Positions 24,523 through 33,585 of a stretch of DNA of 40,573 nucleotides are shown piece after piece; within the stretch, counting starts at the first letter, position 1; every line of letters starts with the position of its first letter. Both the position numbers and the translations under genes were made by a program. The stretch covers positions 1 through 40,573 of the forward strand of contig JAKAEC010000010.1 of NCBI GenBank assembly GCA_021818425.1, in the 5' to 3' direction. The notes beneath the pieces were generated by a model that worked only from the letters and a program-made list of their open reading frames with translations, made no database searches and was not told where the DNA came from. The stretch comes from Pseudomonadota bacterium. GTDB taxonomy: Bacteria > Pseudomonadota > Alphaproteobacteria > Acetobacterales > Acetobacteraceae.

Positions 24523-26330
24523 GTCCCGTCCTGGACATCAGGGACGTATCGGTAAGCTTGCGGCGCAACGGTCAGGACGTCGTGATTCTAGAGGAGTTAA
24601 ACCTCACCATCGCGCCCGGTGAGATGCTCGGGTTGGTAGGCGAGAGCGGCTCCGGCAAAACTATTGCAGCTCTGGCGATTATGAGACTTCTCCCAGCGGG
24701 CGCGAAAATCCATGGCGAAATTCTGCTGAGTGGCGAGAATCTCGCGCGTGCGCCAGAGGCGCGGATGCGCTCGGTACGCGGTAAAGCCGCCGGCATGGTC
24801 TTCCAGAATCCATTGGCTGCGCTGAACCCCAGTCGCACGGTCGCCGCACAAATCTGCGAGGCATGGCGCGTGCATCAAGGCGGCGGCAAGGCCCAGGCGC
24901 GGGCTAAGGCGCTGGAGCTTCTTCGCGAGGTAGGCATTCCCAACCCGGAGGCGCGGCTGGATGATTATCCGCATCAATTTTCTGGCGGCATGCGTCAACG
25001 CGTGGTGATCGCGATGGCGCTGGCTTGCTCGCCGCAACTTTTAATCGCGGATGAGCCAACGACGGGGCTCGATCCGCTGATTGCCCGGCAGATCATGAAT
25101 CTGATCACCAGGCTGAGGCGTGAGCGCAACATGGCGGTGCTGTTTGTCACCCACGATATTTCCGTGGTGCAAGAGCATGCGGATACGATCCACGTGCTTT
25201 ATGCGGGGCGCTCTGTGGAATGGGGTGCCGCGCCGAATTTCTTCATCCATCCCCGCCACCCCTATTCCGAGGCGCTGCTGGGGGCCGTCGCGCGGCTGGG
25301 TCAGAAACGGCTGCAGAATATTCCCGGCAATCTGCCGGAGCCGGAAAGCCGGCCGCCAGGCTGTCGATTCGCACCTCGCTGTACCTATGCGCAACAAGCG
25401 TGCAATGCCAGTTATCCGCTGCCAGATGCCGGAGCCGGCACTGTGGCGGCCTGTCTCTACCCACTGCCGGCGGCAGTACGAGCCTACGCCGCAGCCGAGA
25501 CGCCGAACCTAAAGCGGCGTTTCCCGCCGCTGCTGAAGGTGGATGGCCTTACTGTCCGTTACGGCGGCGCGCGGTCATGGTTTGGAGAGAGGCGCAAGCA
25601 GCACCCCTCGCTGGCTGATGTGACGCTATCGCTTGGAAAAGGTGAGTGTTTGGGCGTGGTGGGGGAAAGCGGCTCTGGCAAATCTACGCTCGGTCGAGCC
25701 GTGTTGCAGATGATCCAATACGAGGGGCGCGTGCTGATGGATGGGCGGGATTTCCGTGCGCTCTCAGGCAGGGCAAAGCGCGATCTACGTCGGAAGGTCC
25801 AGGTGGTGTTCCAGGACCCTCGGGAGAGCATGAACCCACGCATGAGCGTCGGTGAGATCATCGCGGAGCCGCTGATTCTGGCAGGGCAGCGTAGAGGCGA
25901 TATGCTGCATGCTCGCGTGCGGGAATTGCTAGACCAAGTGGGCTTGAATCCGGAAATGGCTGCGCGGTTTCCCAGCGGGATCTCTGGCGGGCAGGCGCAG
26001 CGTATCGCCATCGCACGTGCCCTGGCGGCGGAGCCATCGCTGATCATCCTCGACGAGCCCACTTCGGCGCTAGATCTCTCAACCCAGGCGATGCTGCTCA
26101 ATCTTTTGAAAGAGCTTAGTTTTCGAAACGCGCTTTCATATGTTCTAATCAGCCACGATTTCGCTGTCGTGAGCTATTTGGCTGACCGAATCGCGGTGTT
26201 GAACGCGGGGCGGATCGTCGAGGTCAATGAAACGTCGGCGCTGATTGCCTCGCCGCAACACGAGTACACGGCAGCGCTAGTCAACGCGGCGCCGCAATTT
26301 CAGTTCCGGCCGGCCCAGGCATCGTCGTGA
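24519..26330 (+). CDS. Fused double ATPase of peptide-type ABC importer (DppD-DppF / YejF-like), 603 aa
   Basis: Two complete nucleotide-binding domains are joined in one chain. The first has Walker A GESGSGKT (41-48), signature FSGGMRQR (154-161) and Walker B LLIADE (174-179). It ends in the Oligo_HPY-type extension with spaced cysteines C282, C288 and C295 ('GCRFAPRCTYAQQAC'). The second has Walker A GESGSGKS (382-389), signature ISGGQAQR and Walker B 'LIILDEPTSALDLSTQ'. ATG 24519 overlaps the permease stop, so the longer upstream frame is rejected. It powers import through the two preceding permeases. Its stop directly abuts the stop of the convergent dehydrogenase gene. Confidence 0.94.
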   Translation: MSPVLDIRDVSVSLRRNGQDVVILEELNLTIAPGEMLGLVGESGSGKTIAALAIMRLLPAGAKIHGEILLSGENLARAPEARMRSVRGKAAGMVFQNPLAALNPSRTVAAQICEAWRVHQGGGKAQARAKALELLREVGIPNPEARLDDYPHQFSGGMRQRVVIAMALACSPQLLIADEPTTGLDPLIARQIMNLITRLRRERNMAVLFVTHDISVVQEHADTIHVLYAGRSVEWGAAPNFFIHPRHPYSEALLGAVARLGQKRLQNIPGNLPEPESRPPGCRFAPRCTYAQQACNASYPLPDAGAGTVAACLYPLPAAVRAYAAAETPNLKRRFPPLLKVDGLTVRYGGARSWFGERRKQHPSLADVTLSLGKGECLGVVGESGSGKSTLGRAVLQMIQYEGRVLMDGRDFRALSGRAKRDLRRKVQVVFQDPRESMNPRMSVGEIIAEPLILAGQRRGDMLHARVRELLDQVGLNPEMAARFPSGISGGQAQRIAIARALAAEPSLIILDEPTSALDLSTQAMLLNLLKELSFRNALSYVLISHDFAVVSYLADRIAVLNAGRIVEVNETSALIASPQHEYTAALVNAAPQFQFRPAQASS

Positions 26331-27698
26331 TCACGAGCCCGGCCGCAGCACTGTTTTCAGGTTCATAAACTCATGTAGTCCATACGTACCAAGTTCGCGA
26401 CCATGGCCCGAACGCTTGATGCCGCCAAACGGCGCCTCCGGAGATGAGACGAGCATTTGGTTGATCGCTGTCATTCCAGCCTCGATCTCGTTAATGAATC
26501 GTGTTTGTTCTGCTTTATCCTCGGTCCAAATAGAGGAACCTAGTCCATAGGGGATGTCATTGGCGATGCGGATGGCCTCGTCAATATTCCTAACCCGGAA
26601 CAGCATTGCCACAGGGCCGAAAACCTCTTCCTGCAGGAAGGCGCTGCCTTCCGGCAGACCAGTCAGCACGCCGGCGCTCATGAAGGCCCCAGGGCCAGGC
26701 AGCGCTTTGCCGCCGTCTAGCTTCGCGCCTTGCCTTTTTGCCTCTTCCAGCTGCTGCAGAACGGTGTCTCGTTGTGCTGTGCTGGAAAGGGGCCCCATAT
26801 CGGAGGCCACGTCCATCGGGTCGCCAGCTTTTACCGCGCGCATCGCGGCAATGAATTCCTCTTGGAAACGGTCATAGATATCCGCATGCACGATCATCCG
26901 TTTGCCGCAGATGCAGGACTGCCCGGTGTTCTGAATACGTGCGGTCACTGCCTGCTTAAGAGCCTTGTCGAAATCTGCAGATGGCATCACGATGAACGGG
27001 TCTGATCCGCCAAGCTCCAGCACCACCTTCTTCAATTGCCGTCCTGCCTGTGCGGCCACGGCGGAGCCCGCGTTTTCGCTGCCAGTTAACGTCACTGCTG
27101 CCACGCGTGGGTCGTCGATGATCCGCGCCACCGCCTTCGAGCCAATGGCCAGATTTTGGAATAGCCCTGGCGGCGCATCTGCTGCCAGCGTCATCTCTTC
27201 GATCATTGCCGCCGTGCCTTGCACAATGCTCGCGTGCTTTAATAGCCCTACATTCCCGGCGAGGATGGCCGGCGCCAGAAACCGTACGACCTGCCAATAG
27301 GGGAAGTTCCAGGGCATGATCGCGAGTATAGGCCCCAACGGCAGGAATTTTATTTCCGCTTGGCCGCCATTGCTTAAGCCATAGGCTTTGTCCTGCAGCA
27401 TTGCCGGGCCTTCTTTGGCATAGTGGCGGAAGCAGGCGATGCATTTTTCTACCTCGGCCAGGGCGGACAAATAGGTCTTGCCCATTTCCATAGTTGCCTG
27501 GCGTGCAAGCTTCTCCTTGTGTTCTTCGAACGCCCCGGCCAGGCGGTGTAGCAGGGAAGCGCGAGTCTGAAGCGGTTCCTGTCGCCAGCGGGTGAAGGTC
27601 TTCTGGGCCGACGCCAGTCTTTCTTCAATCTGGGCAAGGCTCAGTTCAGTGTATCGGGCGATTTCTTGTCCGGTTGCCGGGTTCACGGTTTTAAGCAT
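26331..27698 (-). CDS. NAD(P)-dependent succinate-semialdehyde dehydrogenase-type aldehyde dehydrogenase, 455 aa
   Basis: This aldehyde dehydrogenase resembles the Sad/GabD2 group that oxidises succinate semialdehyde to succinate. The catalytic nucleophile is C262 in 'NTGQSCICGKR', the general base E228 in 'LELGGSDPF', and the oxyanion residue N131 in 'MPWNFPYW'. A second cysteine, C264, sits two residues from the nucleophile, as in SSADHs of the GabD/human type where the pair can form a redox switch. AGGGG precedes the ATG. It lies 126 bases downstream of an amino-acid permease on the same strand, so use of GABA or a similar amine is possible. Substrate is inferred. Confidence 0.82.
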   Translation of the reverse strand: MLKTVNPATGQEIARYTELSLAQIEERLASAQKTFTRWRQEPLQTRASLLHRLAGAFEEHKEKLARQATMEMGKTYLSALAEVEKCIACFRHYAKEGPAMLQDKAYGLSNGGQAEIKFLPLGPILAIMPWNFPYWQVVRFLAPAILAGNVGLLKHASIVQGTAAMIEEMTLAADAPPGLFQNLAIGSKAVARIIDDPRVAAVTLTGSENAGSAVAAQAGRQLKKVVLELGGSDPFIVMPSADFDKALKQAVTARIQNTGQSCICGKRMIVHADIYDRFQEEFIAAMRAVKAGDPMDVASDMGPLSSTAQRDTVLQQLEEAKRQGAKLDGGKALPGPGAFMSAGVLTGLPEGSAFLQEEVFGPVAMLFRVRNIDEAIRIANDIPYGLGSSIWTEDKAEQTRFINEIEAGMTAINQMLVSSPEAPFGGIKRSGHGRELGTYGLHEFMNLKTVLRPGS

Positions 27699-27785
27699 GG
27701 CGTTCCCCTGTTATGATACCAGAACGCTGCCAGGCTGTGGTTTGGCGCGCCTTGGGTATTATACAATTGGGCGCCGTATGCTTCT

Positions 27786-27810
27786 GGCGCAACCCATGCT
27801 GGGCTGCGCC
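27786..27810 (-). other. Hairpin between permease and dehydrogenase genes
   Basis: GGCGCAACCCA (27786-27796) and TGGGCTGCGCC (27800-27810) form an 11-pair stem around a three-base loop. On the minus-strand transcript the single mismatch becomes a G-U pair. No U-run follows, so complete termination is unlikely. Partial attenuation or stabilisation of the permease message end is possible. Confidence 0.5.
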
Positions 27811-27824
27811 TTAGGTACCCGGGT

Positions 27825-29213
27825 TTAGGTCTTCTGCAGGCCGAACTCGCCGGTTTCCATGTCGTGCTCCAGCCCCAGCAACGTCTGCGGCATACGGTAC
27901 TTCAGCAATATAAACCAAGCCAACCCGATCAGCATGTAGATTGCGAAGCCGTAAGGGAAGTAATTGTAAGGTGCTGCCGGCACCGGATACACGCTGCCAA
28001 CTAGGGATAAGCACATCAACACTGTTCCCAACGCGCCGAGAATATAATCCTTGGCGGTGGCGCTGCCGAGCTTTATCAGTAGTGCGGGTGCGGCGACCGA
28101 ACAGGCCATATAGACCAGGATGAAGCCAAAGCTGGCGATGGTACCGAAATAGCCCAGCAGATCTGTATACGCGTGGCCGCTGAAGGCAGTGCAGACGATA
28201 AAGTTCAGCACGCAGCCGATTGTCACCGCAACATGCGGGGTTTTGTGATTGTTGTGTACTAGTCCGACGCTGTAATGCATAAGCTGGTAGCGTCCCAGTG
28301 AGAACAGCATGCGGCTGAAGGCATTGATCGAGGCCAGCGCGCAGGCGAAGCAACTGATTGTGGCCCCGATATAAATTACCAGCGTCAGGATTTCGCTTCG
28401 ACCCGAGACGAGATCGCTCATCGGTCCTGTGCTGGCGCCGAGTTTGGCGGCGTCATCCCCGAATCCCTGGGTGATGATGTAGGTTGTGATGATAAAAAAC
28501 AGCCCAGCGATGATCGGCGTAAGGATCACGGCCCGCGGAATCACGCGGTGCGGGTTGCGAGTTTCCTTGCCCAGCGTGGCAGAACTTTCAAAGCCGACAT
28601 AAGAGAAGATGGCGAAAACGATAGCCTGGGCCACGGAACCAAATGAGGCGCCGGCCAGCGTGTCCTGCTTCACGTCCAGCGTAAATCCATGCGCCTGCCA
28701 GGAAATGACGCAGACGATAAGGATGATGGTCATCGAGACTGCCTCGATGGTGAGCCCGACGCGTGAGGAGAGCCTGATGTCGCGCACCGCTAGCAGCCAG
28801 ACGGCAATGGAGATAACGGCAAACGGTACTGCCCTGGGCAGAGTGGGCACGCCGAAGGCGGAGAGAATATCTTGCAGGAACAGCCCGGTGGCGGCGGTAA
28901 GCGCCATGGCGGTGAAGAGATATGCTGCCAGCATTGCCCAACCGGAGAGAATGCCCCAGGACGGTCCCAACCCGCGTGAGACATAGATGAAGAACGAGCC
29001 CGCCGCCGAGATCTTTGAGGCAAGCTTGCCGATATTAACGCCAATGATCACCAATGCGATTGTCGAAATCACATAGACCAGCCAGGAGGCGGTGCCTGCC
29101 ATGCCCGCCACGACGGCCACTGCGATGGCCGGGGTGAGCGTAGGCGAGACATTGGCAACGGATTGCCCTAATGCCTCCAGAAACGACAAACTATCCTTTC
29201 GTAACTCCGACAT
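27825..29213 (-). CDS. APC-superfamily amino-acid/amine permease, 462 aa
   Basis: This integral membrane transporter has about twelve hydrophobic segments. The first helix region 'LGQSVANVSPTLTPAIAVAV' carries the broken-helix pattern of APC carriers that binds the amino group. 'FSYVGFESSATLGKETRNPH' (around residues 205-225) is the strongly conserved family motif in helix 6 and the loop after it. 'INAFSRMLFSLGRYQLMHYS' follows near residue 305. AAGGAG lies ten bases before the ATG. The substrate is not evident; linkage to a succinate-semialdehyde-type dehydrogenase favours GABA, putrescine or glutamate. Confidence 0.87.
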   Translation of the reverse strand: MSELRKDSLSFLEALGQSVANVSPTLTPAIAVAVVAGMAGTASWLVYVISTIALVIIGVNIGKLASKISAAGSFFIYVSRGLGPSWGILSGWAMLAAYLFTAMALTAATGLFLQDILSAFGVPTLPRAVPFAVISIAVWLLAVRDIRLSSRVGLTIEAVSMTIILIVCVISWQAHGFTLDVKQDTLAGASFGSVAQAIVFAIFSYVGFESSATLGKETRNPHRVIPRAVILTPIIAGLFFIITTYIITQGFGDDAAKLGASTGPMSDLVSGRSEILTLVIYIGATISCFACALASINAFSRMLFSLGRYQLMHYSVGLVHNNHKTPHVAVTIGCVLNFIVCTAFSGHAYTDLLGYFGTIASFGFILVYMACSVAAPALLIKLGSATAKDYILGALGTVLMCLSLVGSVYPVPAAPYNYFPYGFAIYMLIGLAWFILLKYRMPQTLLGLEHDMETGEFGLQKT

Positions 29214-29577
29214 CGGACTTGTTCTCCTTATAGGGCATACCGTTTAAAAGTTCTTTAAAGGCAAGTTTTTTTATTCTACGGACAAGAAGCATTCAAGCAA
29301 GAAATGCGCAAAATTATGACTATAATGACCATCATGATCCATTATTACTCAATAAGTGAACAGAAAATGTGCAATTGACCGTTTATTGGATTTTCTGGTC
29401 GTCTGCTCTCCTTCGCGCTTGGCTTTCCCTGGATGGACAGGCTGATACTCCTGATGCAGGCGCTTCCATTGCCGCGGTTCGCGAGGTCTGCGCCTTTTTG
29501 ACGCCCCTTGCTTGCGCGGACAGTCCGGTTGGGACATGTTGTTGCGACTTCGGGAAATGCACGGGCGGATGCAGGGC
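29214..29577. other. AT-rich divergent spacer between permease gene and T6SS cluster
   Basis: 364 bases separate the minus-strand permease gene from vgrG. 29240-29370 is markedly AT-rich for this genome and contains TATAAT at 29321-29326 without a good -35 on the plus strand. GG-N10-GC (29532-29545) could be read as a sigma-54 element but is weak. Open frames on both strands in 29345-29593 resemble nothing I know and are not called. Confidence 0.35.
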
Positions 29578-31542
29578 ATGAATGGCGAGCCAAGTATATT
29601 AATGATTACGACGCCGCTGTCGGATACCAGCTTTGGCATCGAATCCATTAATGGATCAGAACGATTGAGCCGGCCGTTCCAGTATCATGTTCAGCTTCAC
29701 TCCGGCAGCACGCTGCTGGATCCCAACAGTCTGCTTGACAAATCTGTTACAGTTCAAATCGCACCGCCCGCCGGAGGCGGCGGCAAGCGCTATGTTAGCG
29801 GTATTGTGAACGCTGTGCGGCAGCTTCCCTCACAATCCGCCGCGCTATGGCAATATGAAATCAGCGTGGTGCCAAAGCTCTGGTTCCTCGGTCAGACGAA
29901 GGATTGTCGCTTCTATCAGAAACAATCTGTGCTCGAAATCGTCAAATACGTCCTAGGCAAATTCAACGTCGCCCTTAGCGACAAGACAACCGGTTCATTT
30001 CCTGCGCGCGATTATGTGGTGCAGTTCAACGAATCCTATCTGCATTTTATTCAGCGCTTGATGGAAGACGTAGGAATCTTCTACTTCTTCACCCATTCTG
30101 ATGGCGCACACACAATGGTTCTGGCCAATGCAAACACGGCTTTCGTAGCGCTCAGCAATCCGAAAATTTATCTGGACGAAACCTATGCCGGGTTCGGCGT
30201 GCTTAATAGCTGGCACCGGACAGACCGCACCGCTCTGGGTAGCGTGCGTACCGATGATTATAATCCTGAGACCGACCAGCTTCAGCCTGGAGCCGTTTCC
30301 GGTACGGAAACCACGGTGCTGAGTGCATCTGCGGCCTCGCAGCGCACGTATTATGCGTGGCCCGCTGTGCGCGGCACTACGAATGACGCGAAGACGTTGG
30401 CGAAAGCCCATATGTTAGCTGCTGAAGCGGCAGCAGAACTCTACACCGGCGCCGGCCAAGTGCCCGATTTCATTGCGGGCGGCAAATTTACTTTGGCGAA
30501 CGATCCCACTACTGGATCAAGCACGGAATATGTCATCCAGTCCTTATCCTATCATATCCTGAACAGCATGGCCGGCGCCGGGCAGGGGCGCCGCGCCTCC
30601 ATCACCGCCAGCATCGTCGCCTTTCCCTCCAAGATCACCTATCAGGAGGAACCCGCCTTCTCGCCGCCGGTGATGGCTGGCCTGTACAGCGCCATTGTAA
30701 TCGGACCGGATGGGGAGGAGATCTACACGGACGATCTTGGCCGCATCCAAGTGAAATTTCCCTTTGACCATGAAGGCGACATCACCACGGACAAGACGCT
30801 CTGGGTGCGTGTCATGCAGGGTTGGTCAGGGAACAATTGGGGCACCCAATATATTCCGCGCATTGGTATGGAAGTTGTGGTTGCTTTCCTGGAAGCGGAC
30901 GTGAACCGTCCGGTAGTGGTGGGCTGTCTGTTCAACGGCAACAATAAACCGGTGTTTGCCGCTAGTGAGAAGAATAAGAGCGGATTGCGCACGCGCTCCA
31001 CCATGCAAGGAGGCACGGCGAATTTCAGCGAATTCTCGATCGACGATACCAAGGGCAGCGAAGCCGTCTATCTGCATGCAGAAAAAGACCTGAATATCGA
31101 GGTTGAGAATAACCGCAATGTCACTGTCACCAAGGACGAGACGGTGCAGATTGACGGCAAAAAGACTGACACGGTGAAACAGGATTACGCTACCACCGTG
31201 TCCGAAGGGAACAAGACCGTCACGGTTAGCCAGGGCAATCTCTCCACCACGGTCAGCCAGGGTAATGAGTCGCTGGATGTGACGGCGGGTACTATTACCC
31301 ATAGCGCCGGACAATCGATCACGCTGAAGGTGGGTGGTAACTCGATCAAGATCGATACCTCCTCCATCACCCTCACGGTGGGTGGCAGCACAGTAAAACT
31401 CACAGCATCGGAGGTGGATGTGACCGGCATCCAGGTCAATGTCACCGGCCAGGCGCAAACGGCGGTGAAAGGTGCCATTGTGCAGGTCTCCGGCGATGGA
31501 ATGCTGGAGCTGAAGGGCGCCATGACTATGATCAATTCTTGA
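29578..31542 (+). CDS. vgrG: Type VI secretion spike protein VgrG, 654 aa
   Basis: VgrG trimers form the puncturing tip on the Hcp tube. The N-terminal gp27-like part runs to about residue 360 ('SYLHFIQRLMEDVGIFYFF' is the classic motif). A gp5-like OB domain follows ('DDLGRIQVKFPFDHEGD', 'LWVRVMQGWSG', 'PRIGMEVVVAFLEADVNRP'), then a beta-helix from about 480 to the end with short repeats (T-V-S-E/Q-G-N three times). It stops at 'GDGMLELKGAMTMINS' with no effector domain attached. Several in-frame starts exist; ATG 29578 is chosen to give the usual short lead, but none has a good ribosome-binding site. It opens the T6SS gene run. Confidence 0.93.
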   Translation: MNGEPSILMITTPLSDTSFGIESINGSERLSRPFQYHVQLHSGSTLLDPNSLLDKSVTVQIAPPAGGGGKRYVSGIVNAVRQLPSQSAALWQYEISVVPKLWFLGQTKDCRFYQKQSVLEIVKYVLGKFNVALSDKTTGSFPARDYVVQFNESYLHFIQRLMEDVGIFYFFTHSDGAHTMVLANANTAFVALSNPKIYLDETYAGFGVLNSWHRTDRTALGSVRTDDYNPETDQLQPGAVSGTETTVLSASAASQRTYYAWPAVRGTTNDAKTLAKAHMLAAEAAAELYTGAGQVPDFIAGGKFTLANDPTTGSSTEYVIQSLSYHILNSMAGAGQGRRASITASIVAFPSKITYQEEPAFSPPVMAGLYSAIVIGPDGEEIYTDDLGRIQVKFPFDHEGDITTDKTLWVRVMQGWSGNNWGTQYIPRIGMEVVVAFLEADVNRPVVVGCLFNGNNKPVFAASEKNKSGLRTRSTMQGGTANFSEFSIDDTKGSEAVYLHAEKDLNIEVENNRNVTVTKDETVQIDGKKTDTVKQDYATTVSEGNKTVTVSQGNLSTTVSQGNESLDVTAGTITHSAGQSITLKVGGNSIKIDTSSITLTVGGSTVKLTASEVDVTGIQVNVTGQAQTAVKGAIVQVSGDGMLELKGAMTMINS

Positions 31543-31561
31543 GCCAGGGAGGGAAAACGAG

Positions 31562-32152
31562 GTGAGTGCCGCAACTCAGAGCAAACTATCCACCGCCCTG
31601 CCCTTGGTGCTCACACGCGCCGCTCTCTCGGGGGCCGCTCTGGAATGTGCGGCCGGACTCGTGAGCGTGCAAGAGGTGGTGTCCGCCCTGGCCCAGGTGG
31701 GGTTTGGGATCGAGGCCACGCGTGTGCTGGCCCATGCCTTGCCCAAGCGAGAGGCCGTGTGGTGGGCCTGCATGTGCGCCGCCCACACCGCTCCGCCGGA
31801 CCTGCCAGAAGCGGACCGCAAGGTGCGCGAGTTGGCCGAAAACTGGGTGCGTCAGCAAAATATGGATTTTGCCCGTGCTGCAATGGAAGAAGCCAAGCGT
31901 GCTGGGTTCCAGAGCCCTGAAGCCTGGGCAGGCGTATCTGCGTTCTGGAGTGGTGATTCCTTAGCCCCGGCCGCCGCCCTTACTGTGCCGCCGCCGCCGC
32001 ATCTTACCGGCGTGGCCGTGGCAGGCGCCGTCGCTTTGGCATCCGTGCGCACCGATGCCTCGCGCCAGCTTCAACGCCTAGCTATGTTCCTGCAATCGGC
32101 CCAGGATATCGCCGTTGGCGGTCACGGCCGCCTGCCGCCGGAGGCCACATGA
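31562..32152 (+). CDS. T6SS-associated protein of unknown function, 196 aa
   Basis: A GTG at 31562 with AGGGAGG about eight bases upstream opens this gene 19 bases after vgrG. Its stop overlaps the FHA gene by 4 bases. The protein is soluble and Ala-rich. The most distinctive segment is 'IEATRVLAHALPKREAVWWA', followed by 'CMCAAHT' (about residues 50-76) and 'VRQQNMDFARAAMEEAKRAG'. A Pro run at 142-146 precedes a helical end. I recall a similar family (DUF6931) in some proteobacterial T6SS loci, but could not check this. A role as adaptor, chaperone or scaffold for VgrG or FHA is a guess from position only. Confidence 0.7.
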   Translation: MSAATQSKLSTALPLVLTRAALSGAALECAAGLVSVQEVVSALAQVGFGIEATRVLAHALPKREAVWWACMCAAHTAPPDLPEADRKVRELAENWVRQQNMDFARAAMEEAKRAGFQSPEAWAGVSAFWSGDSLAPAAALTVPPPPHLTGVAVAGAVALASVRTDASRQLQRLAMFLQSAQDIAVGGHGRLPPEAT

Positions 32153-33585
32153 CTCTCACCCTCACCGTTCTGCGTTGCCCGGACGCGGTGCCGCCCGAAA
32201 CCAGACAGATTTCCGGCGGGGAGTTCCGCATCGGCCGCGGACCGGACAATGACTGGATCATGCCGGATTCAGAACGGTTGCTCTCGAAGCGCCATTGCAT
32301 GATTGCATTTCGTAACGGCGGCTGGGCGATCGCAGATATCAGCACCAACGGCACCTATCTTAACCACGATGAGGATCCGGTCGGCAACGGTCAGATTCGC
32401 GAGTTGCGTGACGGCGACAGAATCCGTCTGGGTGCCTACGAAATCGAGGTGCGGATCGAGGATGGTCAGGGCTTCGGCGCTTCCAGCTTCGGCAAAAGCA
32501 GTTCGCCGTTCGACGATCCATTCGGCGGGGACGTGTTTGCTCCCAAACCTACCCCCCCTGCCAACAGCTTCACTAGTGCCGCCTTCGGGCCGGATGACCC
32601 GCTTTTCGGCGGCCCAGCCAGCCCGCCGTCCATGACGCTGTCAGAGCAGTTTGACCCGCTGGCGGGACCGGAGAGTGATTTTCTTGGAGTGCCTACCCAA
32701 CCGGACCACACGCCCTCTTTTAGCGATGCGTTCCGCCCACCTGCCTCGCGGCAGATTCTGCCGGAGGACGATGACTGGGACCTCTCGCCCCTGCCTAGCG
32801 AACAGCCCGCGTCGTCGCCGTTCGACGAATTGCCTGCGCAGCATCCGTCTTTTAGCGATCCCCCGCCGCGACCCGCGCCTTTGCCGCAGCGTCCAGTGCC
32901 GGAGGCTCCCAACCCCTTCGCTGAGCCGGTGACCGACCGCCCACCCCAGCCCCCTCAGGAGATGCCCAGCGTGCCTGCCCAGGTAGCGCCGGTTGCCTCC
33001 TCTGCGCAGGGTGGCGATGCGCTGCTGGCCGCGTTCCTGAATGGCGCCGGCTTGGAAGGTGTTGCTCCGGCCAATCCCATGGCGCTGATGACGGCGCTGG
33101 GCGGCACCTTTCGCGCACTAGTTTCCGGTATTCGTCAGGCTCTAATCGCGCGTGCTGCCATCAAGGGCGAGTTCCGTATCGAACAGACCATGATTCGCGC
33201 CCGCGGCAATAATCCGCTTAAATTCTCCGCTGACGACGATGACGCATTGACCGCGCTGCTCGGCGTTGGACGGCGGGTGGATATGGGGCCGGATGTGGCG
33301 GTAAGCGACGCCCTGCGCGATATGCGCCTGCATGAGCTGGCCACCGTGGCGGCGATGCAGGATGCAGTGCGCGCCCTACTTGCGCAGTTGGACCCCGCAA
33401 AGCTTCATGTCGATGGTGTGGCCCTGCTGCCCGCGCAGAAGAAGGCCCGGGCTTTTGACGCCTATGAGAAACTTCACGAAACCATCACGCGTGCGCTGGC
33501 GGATGACTTCGACAGCGTGTTCGGCAAATCCTTTGCCCGTGCCTATGAAAATGCTTTGCGCGAAATCAGCGCCAGGGAGCCGTAA
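32149..33585 (+). CDS. tagH: T6SS FHA-domain protein (TagH/Fha type), 478 aa
   Basis: This is a phosphothreonine-reading regulator or scaffold of the T6SS. The N-terminal FHA domain (about residues 22-100) shows 'FRIGRGPDNDWIMPD', 'LSKRHCMI' and 'DISTNGTYLNHD', the conserved GR, SxxH and NG elements. A long Pro/Ser/Asp-rich linker with repeated 'PSFSD' and 'PFxxP' pieces covers about 110-285. The C-terminal domain (about 285-478) is the T6SS-specific Fha domain ('GDALLAAFLNGAGLEG', 'KSFARAYENALREI'). No PpkA kinase or PppA phosphatase gene is in the window. It is coupled to both neighbours by overlaps. Confidence 0.9.
   Translation: MTLTLTVLRCPDAVPPETRQISGGEFRIGRGPDNDWIMPDSERLLSKRHCMIAFRNGGWAIADISTNGTYLNHDEDPVGNGQIRELRDGDRIRLGAYEIEVRIEDGQGFGASSFGKSSSPFDDPFGGDVFAPKPTPPANSFTSAAFGPDDPLFGGPASPPSMTLSEQFDPLAGPESDFLGVPTQPDHTPSFSDAFRPPASRQILPEDDDWDLSPLPSEQPASSPFDELPAQHPSFSDPPPRPAPLPQRPVPEAPNPFAEPVTDRPPQPPQEMPSVPAQVAPVASSAQGGDALLAAFLNGAGLEGVAPANPMALMTALGGTFRALVSGIRQALIARAAIKGEFRIEQTMIRARGNNPLKFSADDDDALTALLGVGRRVDMGPDVAVSDALRDMRLHELATVAAMQDAVRALLAQLDPAKLHVDGVALLPAQKKARAFDAYEKLHETITRALADDFDSVFGKSFARAYENALREISAREP

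Noticed and set aside
29532-29545. GG-N10-GC with TTGC, possible sigma-54 promoter for vgrG
   Set aside because: Spacing is right, but the -24 part lacks the TGGCAC consensus and such matches are frequent in GC-rich DNA; not strong enough to call.
29345-29593. Open frames on both strands ahead of vgrG
   Set aside because: No recognisable motif, no ribosome-binding site, composition like non-coding read-through.
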